Assembly: GCA_046153875.1 (NCBI GenBank)
Contig: JBJXFE010000041.1
Span: 1-64,000 of the forward strand
Source: JBJXFE01 sp046153875
Lineage (GTDB): Bacteria; Planctomycetota; Phycisphaerae; Phycisphaerales; UBA1924
Reading direction: 5' to 3'
DNA length: 64,000 nt
Positions 16,234 through 24,675 of the stretch are shown piece by piece. Below the pieces are notes generated by a model. The model made no database searches. It saw nothing but the letters and a program-made list of their open reading frames with translations, and was not told the DNA's origin. Position 1 is the first letter of the stretch; each line of letters begins with the position of its first letter. The translations under genes and the position numbers were made by a program.

Positions 16234-18429
16234 GTGTCTACGTCGTCCGGACTCGTCGCCCTCGCCATCAGCTTTACGTCCCTGCCGTTCATGTCCGCGG
16301 CCCAGCCGCCCGCGAATCCGGAATGGACACTGATCAACCCCGCCAACACGGGCGTGCCCGGATGGGAGATCGAGTTCATCGAGCTCGGGCCCGACGGTCG
16401 CCTGTGGATGGGCGGGCGCTGGCCCTTCTGGAATGATCTGGGCGTCGCCGCGTACGACATCCAGAACGACCTGTGGGAGAACCACTCGAACGCGTTCAAC
16501 GGGCCCATCCAGCCCGTGATGTTCCCGGACTTCCCCCAGGACATCGACTTCGCCCCCGACGGCTCGGTGTGGGTGGCGATGCGCGGCGGGCTGGCGCGCC
16601 TGCACCACGGGGAGTGGACCAACTACAACACCTCCAACGCCCCGGTCGGCACCAACTGGATCACCGACGTCGAGATCGATTCCGCGGGCGTCGTCTGGGC
16701 CGTCAGCAACGAGTTCAATACGGGCATTTCGCGCGTCGTGCGGTTCGACGGCGCGGGCTGGCAGTGGTGGAGCGTGGGCAGCGGGCTGCCCGCGTCGTGG
16801 GCCCCGCCCTGGAACCAGATCGCCGGCCTCACGATCGACGCGAACGACACGCCCTGGATCAGCAGCGGCACCTACGCGGGCCTGGCGAAGTTTGAGAACG
16901 GCGCGTGGACGGCCGTGCCCGGCGGCTCGACGATGACCAATCTGGTCATCGATCAGGCCGGGCGCATCTGGGGGCACAACTCGTTCGAGGTGCTGCGGTA
17001 CGACGCCGGCGCATGGAAGAGTTTCAACGCTCAGAACACGCCCATCAACTCGACGAGCATCACCGGCGCCCACGTCGGGCTCGACGGACGGATGTACCTC
17101 ACGATGTGGACCGGGCGCGTGCTGCGTCAGACCGCGCCGGGCGCCGACTCATTCGAGATCGCGTACGAGCTCGGCCTGGCGTTCAATATCGGGTCCTTCG
17201 ACGTGGTCGCCATGCCCGACGGCGAGATGTGGATCACGCACTACGGCACGGCCCAGCACGACGGGTTCATCCGGCGCGTCAGCGCGACCGGCCAGTTCAT
17301 CCGCGAGCTCAACACGTACAACACGGGCATGCCCGACTACTTCCCGCGGCGCCTCACGCGCGACCGCACCGGCAACCTCTGGATGACCGGCGAGGACGGC
17401 GGCCTGTCCCGCTTTGACGGCACGCGCTGGCGCAACTGGGGCGCCCACAACGGCGGGTCCGAGCCCTATCCCTTCGCCGGCAACGAGACGATGGGCGGGT
17501 TCTACCTCGACTCATCCGGCACCGGCTGGATGCTCGGCAACGGCGTCGCCCGCTGGGACCCCGCCACCGGCCAGTTCAACGGCTTCTGGGACTGGCAGAA
17601 CACCCCGATCTTCGGCGGACAGCTCTTCACGCACGCCGTGGAGGACATGCACGGCACGATCTTCGCCAGCGGCGACTACACGTCCGTCTACCGCTTCGAC
17701 GGCTCGACCTGGACGCAGGAGCCGATCCAGTACCAGTTCAATCCCTGGTTCGCCGGCCTGCACACCGACAGCGCGGGGCGGGTCTACCTCCCCCGCCAGT
17801 GGGACATCATGAGGTGGGACGGCGCGGCGTGGTCCACGCTGCCCCTGCCCCATCAGGACTACCTTGCCGAGCTCGACGGCGTGCTCTCCTTCGCCATCGC
17901 CCCCGACGACTCGATCTGGATCGGCACCGGCAAGGGCCTCGTCCACGCCGTCAACGGGCAGTTCACGCTGTACGACGAATCCAACAGCCCGATGCCCGCT
18001 CGAACCGTCGCCTCGGTCACCGTGCGCGACGACGGCCTGGTCGCGGCGTCGTGCCACACGCTGCTCTCCACCACCCCGTTCCCCAGCGGTGTCGCGGTGA
18101 TCCACGGCGACGCGGGGCAGGCGGCCAACTGGACCGTCTACGGCTACGGCACGCACCCCATCTACCACTACCAGCTCTCGGCCGTGCAGTTCGACCGCAA
18201 CGGCGACCTGTGGATCTGCACGAGCAGCGAGGGCGTCTCGATCGCCCGCATCGGGGAGGCGTGCTACGCCGACTGCAACGCCGACGGCCAACTGACCGTC
18301 GCCGACTTCGGGTGCTTCCAGACCACGTTTGTGGCTGGCGATCCGTATGCGGACTGCAACGCCGACGGCGTCCTGACCGTGGCGGATTTCGGATGCTTCC
18401 AGACCGGGTTCGTTTCCGGCTGCCCCTGA
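16234..18429 (+). CDS. Secreted beta-propeller protein with GC-type dockerin C-terminus
   Basis: This is a 731-residue protein starting at GTG 16234 after GAAGGAG. A signal peptide (ending near SAAQ) is followed by repeats of the two-component-regulator-propeller kind (DLWTWxxxNTP, GRLWMGGRWPFWN, GNLWMTGEDGGLSRFDGTRW). The last 60 residues form the dockerin-like pair CNADGQLTVADFGCFQT and CNADGVLTVADFGCFQT ending in SGCP. Each half has Asp/Asn at calcium-loop positions. Family members are extracellular and thought to be displayed or anchored through this module. A full-length paralogue lies at 21096. The function of the propeller is unknown. Confidence 0.88.
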   Translation: MSTSSGLVALAISFTSLPFMSAAQPPANPEWTLINPANTGVPGWEIEFIELGPDGRLWMGGRWPFWNDLGVAAYDIQNDLWENHSNAFNGPIQPVMFPDFPQDIDFAPDGSVWVAMRGGLARLHHGEWTNYNTSNAPVGTNWITDVEIDSAGVVWAVSNEFNTGISRVVRFDGAGWQWWSVGSGLPASWAPPWNQIAGLTIDANDTPWISSGTYAGLAKFENGAWTAVPGGSTMTNLVIDQAGRIWGHNSFEVLRYDAGAWKSFNAQNTPINSTSITGAHVGLDGRMYLTMWTGRVLRQTAPGADSFEIAYELGLAFNIGSFDVVAMPDGEMWITHYGTAQHDGFIRRVSATGQFIRELNTYNTGMPDYFPRRLTRDRTGNLWMTGEDGGLSRFDGTRWRNWGAHNGGSEPYPFAGNETMGGFYLDSSGTGWMLGNGVARWDPATGQFNGFWDWQNTPIFGGQLFTHAVEDMHGTIFASGDYTSVYRFDGSTWTQEPIQYQFNPWFAGLHTDSAGRVYLPRQWDIMRWDGAAWSTLPLPHQDYLAELDGVLSFAIAPDDSIWIGTGKGLVHAVNGQFTLYDESNSPMPARTVASVTVRDDGLVAASCHTLLSTTPFPSGVAVIHGDAGQAANWTVYGYGTHPIYHYQLSAVQFDRNGDLWICTSSEGVSIARIGEACYADCNADGQLTVADFGCFQTTFVAGDPYADCNADGVLTVADFGCFQTGFVSGCP

Positions 18430-18655
18430 TCGGCTCCCGGACAGCCCCGGGCCCGCCGGGCCCGGCCGCATGGCATCCCGAACCACCGGGTTCCTGCCAG
18501 TTTCCGGGCGCTGATGGCGCATGAGTCGTTGCGGGGCGCGGCCGAGTCGGCGGCGCACCCGCGATTCGACATCGGCGTGCAACCCGGTCCCATGGGGCCT
18601 GTGGCCCCCGGGACGCGGCGCGCACTCGGTTCTGGTGGACAACAAGGAGACTCAC

Positions 18656-19924
18656 ATGCGGAAGTCATTGACAGCGATCGGGATTCTCGCCACAGCCGGC
18701 ATGGCTTCGGCGGACATCGTGTTCGACCCGGCCGTGAACTACGGCACGCCGTTCCGGCCCTCCGGGGTGGCGGCGGCGGACTTTGACGGCGACGGGGACG
18801 TGGACCTGGCGGTGGCGACGGACACGCCGGATCAGGTGCGGATCCTGCTCAACGCCGGGGCGGGTGCGTTCACGCCGGGCCAGCTGATCCCGGTTGGGGC
18901 GGGGACGGGCCCCGGGGCGCTGATCGCGGCGAACCTGGACGGGGACAAGGACATCGACCTGGCCGTCGCGCTGCAGAACACGGGCCAAGTGCGGGTGCTC
19001 GTCAACGGCGGAGCGGGGACGTTCACGCTCGGCTCGGTGACGGCGGTCGGCGCCAACCCGCGCGGGCTCAGCGCGGCGAACCTGGACGGGGACGCCGACA
19101 TCGACCTGGCCGTCGCGAACCGGGACGCCAACACCGTGAGCGTGCTGCTCAACGGGGGCGCCGGAACGTTCACGGCGGCTTCGTTCGCCTCGGGCATCGA
19201 GCCCCGCGACACCGCGGCGGGCGACATCACGGGCGACGGGCGTCCCGAGTTGTTCGTGACCAACCACGACGCGCGGACGATCTCGGTGTTCACCAATAAC
19301 GGCTCGGGCGCGTTCAGCCCCGGGGCCACGCTGTCGGTCGGCCCGAACCTGCGGCCGGAGGGCATCACGGCGGCAAACCTGGACGGCGACGCCGACCTCG
19401 ATCTGGCCGTCGCCAGCAGCGACCCCGGGTTCGTGTCGGTGTTCCTCAACACAGGGGGCGTGTTCGGGGCTGCGACGCACTTCCCCACCAACACGCTCAA
19501 CCCGAGCGACGTCGCCGCGGGCGACCTCGACGGTGACGGCGACACGGACCTGCTCACGACCGACCAGTCGTCGACCGCGCTCTCCGCCCTGGCCAACACG
19601 GGGGCGGGCGTGTTCGGCGCGCCGGTGCAGTTCATAGTGGGGCTCCACCCGGACCAGATCGCGGTGGCGGACTTCGACGGGAACGGGATGCTCGACGCCG
19701 CGGTGGGCAACCGGGATTCGGACAACACGTCGGTGCTCCTCAACGCGCTTGACGCCTGCTACCCCGACTGCAACGGCGATCGGGCGTTGACGGTGGCGGA
19801 TTTCGGGTGCTTCCAGGGCAAGTACGTGCTCGGCGACCTGTACGCGGACTGCAACGCCGACGGCCTGCTGACCGTGGCCGATTTCGGCTGCTTCCAGACG
19901 GCGTTCGTCACCGGCTGCCCGTGA
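18656..19924 (+). CDS. Secreted FG-GAP/VCBS repeat protein with GC-type dockerin
   Basis: This is a 422-residue protein from ATG 18656, preceded by AAGGAGA; frames starting further upstream lack a signal peptide. The signal peptide (MRKSLTAIGILATAGMASA) is followed by about seven FG-GAP/VCBS-like beta-propeller blades of the form AANLDGDxDIDLAVA and VLLNGGAGTF, each with a DxDGDxDxD calcium loop. The C-terminus carries the dockerin pair CNGDRALTVADFGCFQGKYVLG and CNADGLLTVADFGCFQT ending in TGCP. It is probably a calcium-stabilised extracellular propeller. Confidence 0.9.
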   Translation: MRKSLTAIGILATAGMASADIVFDPAVNYGTPFRPSGVAAADFDGDGDVDLAVATDTPDQVRILLNAGAGAFTPGQLIPVGAGTGPGALIAANLDGDKDIDLAVALQNTGQVRVLVNGGAGTFTLGSVTAVGANPRGLSAANLDGDADIDLAVANRDANTVSVLLNGGAGTFTAASFASGIEPRDTAAGDITGDGRPELFVTNHDARTISVFTNNGSGAFSPGATLSVGPNLRPEGITAANLDGDADLDLAVASSDPGFVSVFLNTGGVFGAATHFPTNTLNPSDVAAGDLDGDGDTDLLTTDQSSTALSALANTGAGVFGAPVQFIVGLHPDQIAVADFDGNGMLDAAVGNRDSDNTSVLLNALDACYPDCNGDRALTVADFGCFQGKYVLGDLYADCNADGLLTVADFGCFQTAFVTGCP

Positions 19925-19935
19925 GAAAGGATTCC

Positions 19936-19970
19936 CTCCGGCCGTTCCCGACGGAGCGGCCGGGGTTTTC
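19936..19970 (+). terminator. Rho-independent terminator after FG-GAP dockerin gene
   Basis: CCGGCCG (19938-19944) pairs with CGGCCGG (19957-19963) and is followed by GGTTTTC. It lies 12 nt after the stop of the FG-GAP gene. Confidence 0.65.
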
Positions 19971-20012
19971 GCCGGCCCTCCTCCGCCGCGCTGCCGCGGG
20001 ATCATCTTCGCT

Positions 20013-20750
20013 GTGACCGTTGCCCTCGGTCTGTTGGCGCAGCTGCCCGCGGCGCCGATGGCGACCGACCCCGGTCGTCGACGTTGGGGTACGCCCCCGG
20101 GGATCGGCGCGATCCGCGCGACGGGATCCAGAGCGGCACGCGCACCCAGTGGCGCTCGACGGACGGCGGCCTCACATTCGTCTCGGACGCCGTGCCGATG
20201 AACTCCGGCATCACGCCATCGGTCGCGGATCTGTCGTTCGCCGACGGGTCGACCGGGTACGTCTGCGGCTGGGATGGGTACCTCGCCAGAACCCTGGATG
20301 GGGGAGCCTCCTGGACGCAGCTGGGCGGGGTGGTGGTGAACACCCACTACCGGGGTGCGGGGTGTGCTCGCCCAGGGCAACGAGGTGTGGGTCTGCGGCG
20401 CGAAGTCCGGCGGCGGCGGCGGCGCGCTCGTCCGGCGATCGACGGACCAGGGGATGACCTGGCAGACCTGGAACCTCGACGGCAAGTTCACGACCCCGTA
20501 CCGCATGGTCCGCACGCCGCACGCGCTTTACGCGTGCGGGTACGGCGGTGAAATCTGGCGGGTCGGGGATCTGGTCTCCGCCTGCTCCGCCGACTGCAAC
20601 GCCGACGGCGCGTTGACGGTCGCCGACTTCGGGTGCTTCCAGACGAAGTTCGTCGCGGGCGACCCGTCCGCGGATTGCAGCGGGGACGGGTCGCTCACCG
20701 TCGCGGATTTCGGGTGCTTCCAGACCGGGTTTGTCGCGGGATGCCCGTAG
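20013..20750 (+). pseudogene. Frameshifted BNR-type propeller protein with GC-type dockerin
   Basis: Three consecutive plus-strand pieces make up one protein. A GTG at 20013 opens a signal-like segment (VTVALGLLAQLPAAP). A second frame from about 20084 reads STDGGLTFVSDAVPMNSG and VCGWDGYLARTLDGGASW. From about 20355 the first frame resumes with LAQGNEVWVCGAKSGGG, STDQGMTWQTW and a dockerin pair ending in AGCP. The Asp-box motifs (STDGGxTF, TLDGGASW, STDQGMTW) are those of BNR/Ycf48-like propellers. Two frameshifts, near 20080 and 20350, break the gene; sequencing error cannot be excluded. Only a few blades remain compared with intact family members. Confidence 0.7.
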
Positions 20751-20823
20751 CTCACTCGTAGCGCAGTCGTTGCTGCGGCCGCGCCGAAATGGACGGTGGG
20801 CTGCGGCCCTTATAGCCCCCTCT

Positions 20824-20857
20824 GCCCGTCGGTCGCGCAAGCGCCGGCGGGCTTTTC
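20824..20857 (+). terminator. Rho-independent terminator after dockerin pseudogene
   Basis: GCCCGTCGG (20824-20832) pairs with CCGGCGGGC (20844-20852) with one G-U, followed by TTTT. It resembles the terminator at 26128. The rest of 20751-21095 has no supported gene. Confidence 0.7.
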
Positions 20858-21095
20858 GGTTCGTGGGTCCACACCGCCGCGGGGTTCCCGCGGTCGGCGG
20901 GCCTGGCCGGGAGGCGCCCACTCGGGATTCCGGACAGGCGCGGTCACCCGTCATCGCATGAGCAATCGGAGCCCGGCTCGTCCCCGTCCGCCCCGGCGCG
21001 GATGGCCCCGACCGGCCGGGCGAGCCATGCCCGCGTCCACGGCCGCCCGCGGTGTGCCGCGGGCGGGTTGGTCGCGTCAACCCCGGAGTTACGCC

Positions 21096-23252
21096 ATGCG
21101 GCCCCTCTCTCGATTCACGGCACTCTTGACCTCGCTCGCTCTCTCGGGCGCCGCCGCGGCGCAGGAGCAATGGAAGCAGGTCCGCCCGAGCAACACCGGG
21201 ATTCCCGGAATCCAGCTTCATTTCGGCTGCATGGGGCCCGGCGGCACCGTGTGGGTGGCGGGCCGGTGGCCGTTCTGGGGCGAGGGCGGCGTCGGCATCT
21301 ACGACCCCGCCGCCGACCTGTGGACCACGCTGAGCAACGTGGACACGCCGATCCCGTCCGACTGGGTGAACGAGGTGCAGTTCGACCCCGCGGGCGTCGC
21401 GTGGTTCGCCACCGACGGCGGCCTGCTGCGGAAGGACGGCGCGCAGTGGACGAAGTGGACCACGGCCAACGCGCCGTTCGTCCACAACCAGATCGACGAC
21501 GTCTTCATCGCGCCCAACGGCGACGTGTGGGTCAACAACTCCGGCGTGCAGACCACGAGCGCCGCGATCCTGCGCCTCAGCGCCGGCGTGTGGACCAAGT
21601 TCGTGGTCGGCGCCCAGATTCCCTTCGGCCCACCGTGGAACCAGCTCAGCGAGGTGCTCGTCACGCCCGACGGGCACGCGTGGGTCGCCAACGACGTGCT
21701 CAACGGCGTCGCCGAGTACGACGGCCTGACCTGGACCCTCCGGGGCGGGAGCGTCGGACGATTCGGGCACGGGCTCGTGGACCAGAACGGGGATCTGTGG
21801 TTCGTCGCGGGCATTGGGGGCGGAAATCAGTTCTGGCGCTACCGGCGCGCCGCGAACGAGTGGGACCACTTCGCCCCCGGCGTCGGCACGCCGTTCGCCA
21901 ACACGACGATCACCCGCCTGGGGATCGACTCGCTCGGCGTCGTGTACTGCGGCAACTGGATGGGGCAGGTCATCCGCTTCAACGGCAGCACCTTTGACCA
22001 GGTCGCGAACGTCGGCGATGCGGTCTACGGCATCGGCGTCGCGGCCAACGGCGATTACTGGATCACGACGCTCGGCAACGGGGCGACGGGCGCCCTGCAT
22101 CATCTCGACCCGCTGGGCAACCCGATCCGCGTCTACAACACGTGGAACACGGGGATGGTGGACTACTTCATCGACCGCGTCACGCTGGACCGGACGGGCA
22201 ACCTCTGGCTGGCCTGCGGCGAAGGCGGGATCTCTCGTTTCGACGGCACACGATGGCGCAACTGGGGCAACCACAACGCGGGCTCCGAGCCCTACCCGTG
22301 GGCCGGCAACGAGCCGATGGGCGGGTTCTATCTCGACGCCGCCGGCGCCGGCTGGATGGGCGGCAACGGCATCGGCCGGTGGGACCCCGCCAGCGGCCAG
22401 TTCACCGGGTTCTGGAACTGGCAGAACAACCCGGGCATGGGCGTGACGAACTTCAGTTCCTTCGCGGAGGACGCGGCGGGAACCGTCTTCGCCGGCGGGG
22501 ACTACGGCGAGGTCTACACGTTCAACGGCTCGCTGTGGGTGCAGCAGCCGACCAGCCCGGGCAGCTACACCTCGAACTACGCGGGTGTGAAGTCCGACAG
22601 CCAGGGACGGGTGTGGGCGATGGGCTGGCTCAGGGCTTGGCTGTGGGACGGCGCGGCGTGGACCGAGGTGGGCCAGAGCTGGAGCATCTTCGACCGCGGC
22701 GGGATCAACTGCTTCGACTTCGGCCCGGATGACACGCTCTGGATCGGGACCAACCAGGGCCTTCTGCGGGTCTCTCCCCAGGGCCAGACCACGTTCTACA
22801 CCACGGCCAACTCCCCCCTGCCCGCCAAGCAGGTCCAGGGGATCGACGTGCGGCCCGACGGGGTGATCGCGCTCTCGTCGCACGAGTTCCTCTCCACGAC
22901 ACCGTTCCCCAGCGGCGTCGCGGTGATCACGGGCGATCCGGGGGTCGCGGCGAACTGGAAGACCTACCGCTACGGCGCACACCCGATCCCCCACTACCAG
23001 CTTGGGGCCGTCTGCTGGGACGCCGACAACAACTTGTGGATCAGCGCCCTCAGCGAGGGGTGCGCCGTCCTGCTCGCGGACCAGTGCTACGCGGACTGCA
23101 ACGCCGACGGCACGCTGACCGTCGCGGACTTCGGGTGCTTCCAGACGAAGTTCGTCGCGGGCGACCCGTACGCCGACTGCAACGCCGACAGTCAGTTGAC
23201 CGTCGCCGACTTCGGGTGCTTCCAAACCGGTTTTGCGCTCGGCTGCCCCTGA
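21096..23252 (+). CDS. Secreted beta-propeller protein with GC-type dockerin, paralogue of the 16.2-kb gene
   Basis: This is a 718-residue protein from ATG 21096 with a signal peptide ending in GAAAAQ. It has the same architecture as the gene at 16234 and shares long near-identical stretches such as SRFDGTRWRNWG, GSEPYPWAGNEPMGGFYLD and LSTTPFPSGVAVI. The propeller motifs are of the kind GxVWVAGRWPFWG and TGNLWLACGEGG. The C-terminus has the dockerin pair CNADGTLTVADFGCFQTKFVAG and CNADSQLTVADFGCFQT ending in LGCP. The two genes are duplicates separated by two unrelated dockerin genes, one of them broken. The preceding in-frame extension to 20796 lacks a signal peptide and is excluded. Confidence 0.9.
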   Translation: MRPLSRFTALLTSLALSGAAAAQEQWKQVRPSNTGIPGIQLHFGCMGPGGTVWVAGRWPFWGEGGVGIYDPAADLWTTLSNVDTPIPSDWVNEVQFDPAGVAWFATDGGLLRKDGAQWTKWTTANAPFVHNQIDDVFIAPNGDVWVNNSGVQTTSAAILRLSAGVWTKFVVGAQIPFGPPWNQLSEVLVTPDGHAWVANDVLNGVAEYDGLTWTLRGGSVGRFGHGLVDQNGDLWFVAGIGGGNQFWRYRRAANEWDHFAPGVGTPFANTTITRLGIDSLGVVYCGNWMGQVIRFNGSTFDQVANVGDAVYGIGVAANGDYWITTLGNGATGALHHLDPLGNPIRVYNTWNTGMVDYFIDRVTLDRTGNLWLACGEGGISRFDGTRWRNWGNHNAGSEPYPWAGNEPMGGFYLDAAGAGWMGGNGIGRWDPASGQFTGFWNWQNNPGMGVTNFSSFAEDAAGTVFAGGDYGEVYTFNGSLWVQQPTSPGSYTSNYAGVKSDSQGRVWAMGWLRAWLWDGAAWTEVGQSWSIFDRGGINCFDFGPDDTLWIGTNQGLLRVSPQGQTTFYTTANSPLPAKQVQGIDVRPDGVIALSSHEFLSTTPFPSGVAVITGDPGVAANWKTYRYGAHPIPHYQLGAVCWDADNNLWISALSEGCAVLLADQCYADCNADGTLTVADFGCFQTKFVAGDPYADCNADSQLTVADFGCFQTGFALGCP

Positions 23253-23355
23253 CCGCGGAGCCGAACGGGGTCCCCCCATGGGAGCGCCGGATAGACCCGC
23301 GTAGGACTGCACGGAACACAGGCCGGCACAACATCGGGCCTCATAGAGGTGAAAC

Positions 23356-24582
23356 ATGACGAACGGATCAAGGGCGCGTCGTTGGGCGGCGGTGGTGGTC
23401 CTGCTCGCGGCGTCGCGGGGGCTGGCGCAGGAGTACGAGTGCATCGTGATCGACGCGTTCACGCTCAACTACGGCCTGCGTGAGACGTACATCCGGGACA
23501 TCAGCGACGAGGGCGTCGCGGTCGGGACGACCACCAAGGCCACACAGGGCCCCGGGGGCACATCGATCGGATACACCGGTTTCTACTGGACCGAGGCGGG
23601 GGACAAGGTCGCCATCGACCTGTCCTGGCCGCGCTGCGTCAGCAACACAGGGCTCATCGGCGGGACCCTGGGCGTGTACGACATCGTCAGCACGCTGGTC
23701 ACGCCGATGCCGCTGCTCCCCTCCACGTGGCCGCCCCTGGAGATCCTGGGGATCAACGACGCGGGCGTGGGCGTGGGGTACGTCCAGATCTGCAACTGCT
23801 CGAACAGCCAGGGCGTCCTTCAGAAGCCGTACGTGTGGGACGCGGTGACCGAGGCGCGATCGCTCGCGGTGCCCGGGGCCAGCGGGGCCCGGCGCATCAA
23901 CAACCAGGGGCAGATCGTCGGATGGATCGGCGGCAACAGCTCGACAGACGGGTTCGTGTACGACCTGAACACCAACGAGTACCTCCTGGTGAGCTCGCTG
24001 TTCGCCGGCACGAACGTCAAAACCACGGCCACGGATATCAACGACAACGGCGTCGTCACCGGCTGGCGCCTGAACTTCAACGGGTCGATCGCCACGGCCT
24101 ACACCTGGTCGCCCGCGGCGGGCGTGACCCTGCTGCCGTTCCCGCCCGCGGGGTACCAGCCATATGTGAATCCGGCGGGGATCAATGATGCCGGCGTCGT
24201 CGTCGGGTCCATCTACACGGCCATCGCGACGCAACTGGCGTTCGTCTACGACGCGGCCCACGGCGTGCGCGATCTGAACTCGCTCACCAATGCCCCGGCC
24301 GGGTTCACCCTCATGAGCGCGACCGCCGTCAACGACCACGGCTGGATCGTTGGCATCGGCTACGGCGGCGGCGGGATGTACAAGTCATACGTCCTCAAGC
24401 CGCGGGGCATAGGGTGCTACGCGGACTGCACCGCCGACGGCCAACTGACCGTCGCCGACTTCGGGTGCTTCCAAGGCAAGTATGTCCTGGGCGACCTGTA
24501 CGCCGATTGCAACGGCGGAGGGACTCTGACCGTCGCGGATTTCGGATGCTTCCAAACAGAATACGCGCTCGGTTGCCCCTAG
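23356..24582 (+). CDS. Secreted HAF-repeat-like protein with GC-type dockerin
   Basis: This is a 408-residue protein with a signal peptide ending near LAQ. The body has repeated INDAGVVVGS-like units (ISDEGVAVGT, INDAGVGVGY, INNQGQIVGW, INDNGVVTGW, INDAGVVVGS, VNDHGWIVGI), each followed by a segment naming its value. This is the pattern of HAF-type extracellular beta-propellers. The dockerin pair at the C-terminus reads CTADGQLTVADFGCFQGKYVLG and CNGGGTLTVADFGCFQT, ending in LGCP; the second calcium loop has lost an Asp (CNGGGT). It is 103 nt after the propeller gene. Confidence 0.88.
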   Translation: MTNGSRARRWAAVVVLLAASRGLAQEYECIVIDAFTLNYGLRETYIRDISDEGVAVGTTTKATQGPGGTSIGYTGFYWTEAGDKVAIDLSWPRCVSNTGLIGGTLGVYDIVSTLVTPMPLLPSTWPPLEILGINDAGVGVGYVQICNCSNSQGVLQKPYVWDAVTEARSLAVPGASGARRINNQGQIVGWIGGNSSTDGFVYDLNTNEYLLVSSLFAGTNVKTTATDINDNGVVTGWRLNFNGSIATAYTWSPAAGVTLLPFPPAGYQPYVNPAGINDAGVVVGSIYTAIATQLAFVYDAAHGVRDLNSLTNAPAGFTLMSATAVNDHGWIVGIGYGGGGMYKSYVLKPRGIGCYADCTADGQLTVADFGCFQGKYVLGDLYADCNGGGTLTVADFGCFQTEYALGCP

Positions 24583-24675
24583 CCGACAGGCGGGGCTCTA
24601 GTTTGTCGCATGTCCGAGGGCGAGCCGGGGGACGCAGACAGCACCCCGGCGGTCCACTCCAAAGGAGATCGAACC

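Noticed and set aside
20211..23468. Minus-strand frame of over 1000 codons across the dockerin genes
   Set aside because: It is antisense to four plus-strand secreted genes with clear signal peptides and domains; its residues are repetitive Arg/Val/His and reflect third-position GC bias.
18270..24580. Repeated CNADG...DFGCF coding segments as a DNA repeat or CRISPR
   Set aside because: They are protein-level dockerin modules at gene 3' ends, in frame with each gene, and vary at synonymous positions.
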